A DNA stretch of 64,000 nt from JACKNG01 sp040220855 (GTDB lineage: Bacteria; Pseudomonadota; Gammaproteobacteria; Ga0077536), in assembly GCA_040220855.1 (NCBI GenBank), contig JAVJVZ010000050.1:1-64000 (forward strand), in the 5' to 3' direction. The notes under the pieces were generated by a model. That model did no database searches. It saw only the letters and a program-made list of their open reading frames with translations, and had not been told where the DNA came from. This document shows, piece after piece, positions 63,165 through 64,000 of this stretch. Position 1 is the first letter of the stretch. The number at the start of each line of letters is the position of its first letter. The position numbers and the translations under genes are program-made.

Positions 63165-64000
63165 ATGACGAGTGAAGCCAAGGTTGCCACGCTGCGCCAC
63201 GAGCCGCGCATCTACAGTCGCGACGAGCACACCATCTCCCGGCGTTACATCTCGCCCAACGCGCTGAAGGTTCTCTACCGACTCAACGGCGCGGGTTTCC
63301 GTGCCTGCCTGGTCGGCGGCGGCGTGCGCGACCTGCTGCTCGGACGCGAGCCCAAGGATTTCGACATCGCCACCGACGCCCTGCCCGAGCAGGTGCGCGA
63401 GCTGTTTCGCAATTGCCGGCTGATCGGCCGGCGTTTCCGCCTTGCGCACGTACGCTTCGGGCCGGAGATCATCGAGGTTGCGACGTTCCGCGCACCGCAT
63501 GCCGACGACGACGGCTCAGCCGCGATGAGCGACGACGGCCGCATTCTGCGCGACAACGTTTACGGCGATATCGACGACGATGCCTGGCGCCGCGACTTCA
63601 CCATCAACGCGCTCTACTACGATATCCGCGACTTCAGCGTGATCGACTACTGCGGCGGTTTCGAGGATCTCAAGCGCGGCGTGCTGCGTCTGATTGGCGA
63701 CCCCGAACTGCGCTACCGCGAGGATCCGGTACGCATGCTGCGCGCGGTGCGCTTCGCGGTGAAGCTCGGCTTCAACATCGATGCCGCCAGCGAGCGCCCG
63801 CTCACCACGCTCGGCGGCCTGCTCGAGGAGATCTCGCCGGCACGGCTGTTCGACGAATCGCTCAAGCTCTTCCACGGCGGCTGCGCATTGCAGACCTTCG
63901 AGGCACTACGGCACTACGACCTGTTCCGCCGCCTGTTCCCACAGGCCGATGCGGCGCTCGCGCACCAGCACGCCGGGTTTCCGGCGACGCTGGTGGGGCG
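63165..64000 (+). CDS. pcnB: Poly(A) polymerase I, 5' part (runs off the window)
   Basis: The first 278 codons are present and the frame is open at the right edge. Family blocks: HTISRRYISPNALKVLYRLN, CLVGGGVRDLLLGREPKDFD (nucleotidyltransferase motif with the DxD pair in KDFDIATD), CRLIGRRFRLAHVRFGPEII, RRDFTINALYYDI, and YREDPVRMLRAVRFAVKLGF. The long N-terminal block and the LIGRRFRLAHV motif match PcnB rather than CCA-adding enzyme. It adds 3' poly(A) tails that promote RNA decay. An out-of-frame ATG at 63161 stops at once. Confidence 0.95.
   Translation, partial: MTSEAKVATLRHEPRIYSRDEHTISRRYISPNALKVLYRLNGAGFRACLVGGGVRDLLLGREPKDFDIATDALPEQVRELFRNCRLIGRRFRLAHVRFGPEIIEVATFRAPHADDDGSAAMSDDGRILRDNVYGDIDDDAWRRDFTINALYYDIRDFSVIDYCGGFEDLKRGVLRLIGDPELRYREDPVRMLRAVRFAVKLGFNIDAASERPLTTLGGLLEEISPARLFDESLKLFHGGCALQTFEALRHYDLFRRLFPQADAALAHQHAGFPATLVG

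Overview
The window is an uninterrupted stretch of gammaproteobacterial core chromosome. By eye it is about two thirds G+C, coding density is very high, and many neighbouring genes overlap by 1-4 bases (ATGA, GTGA). No insertion sequence, phage, CRISPR array, toxin-antitoxin pair or obvious foreign island was seen. The gene content (LPS transport, sigma-54 with the nitrogen PTS, Bam lipoproteins, RodZ/PilF, APH-type homoserine kinase beside polA, hisAFIE-tatABC, a SUF operon led by IscR) resembles free-living Gammaproteobacteria of the Pseudomonas/Chromatiales/Xanthomonadales type. I cannot name the genus.

Layout. 1-9.9 kb (+): end of a gene (probably kdsC), lptC-lptA-lptB, rpoN, hpf, ptsN-rapZ-ptsH-ptsP, mgtE, then an OmpA-like lipoprotein ending at the one clear intrinsic terminator. 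10-18.4 kb: thrB and a DUF2782 protein (-), polA (+), hisA-hisF-hisI-hisE and tatA-tatB-tatC (+). 18.4-29.1 kb: rpiA (-), ilvA with a class II aldolase and a VOC protein (+), rpe-gph-trpG-trpD-trpC (-), a DUF3530 protein (+), and a large acyltransferase-hydrolase fusion (-). 29.2-38.9 kb: a CHAD - ParA-like - queG operon (-), a PerM-type permease (+), PIN-PhoH and a GcvR-like protein (-), dapA-bamC-MBL hydrolase (+). 38.9-47.1 kb (-): ndk-rlmN-pilF-rodZ-hisS-yfgM-bamB-der. 47.4-54.6 kb (-): cysE-iscR-sufA-sufB-sufC-sufD-sufS-sufT with an IscR box upstream of iscR. 54.7-64 kb: DUF2970 (+), pepA-holC-valS (-), lptG (+), RDD protein (-), a hydrolase (+), tRNA-Glu(CTC) (-), and the start of pcnB (+).

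How the genes work together. LptB, LptC, LptA and LptG form most of the LPS export bridge. BamB and BamC belong to the outer-membrane insertion machine. IIA-Ntr, HPr and enzyme I make a regulatory phosphorelay with no sugar permease beside it. The suf genes build Fe-S clusters under IscR.

No wholly new system is proven. The items most worth following up are an in-frame N-terminal extension of valyl-tRNA synthetase, the orphan ParA-like ATPase coupled to a polyphosphate-type CHAD protein, the acyltransferase-hydrolase fusion, and the absence of lptF, trpE, ispG and sufE/sufU from positions where relatives usually carry them.
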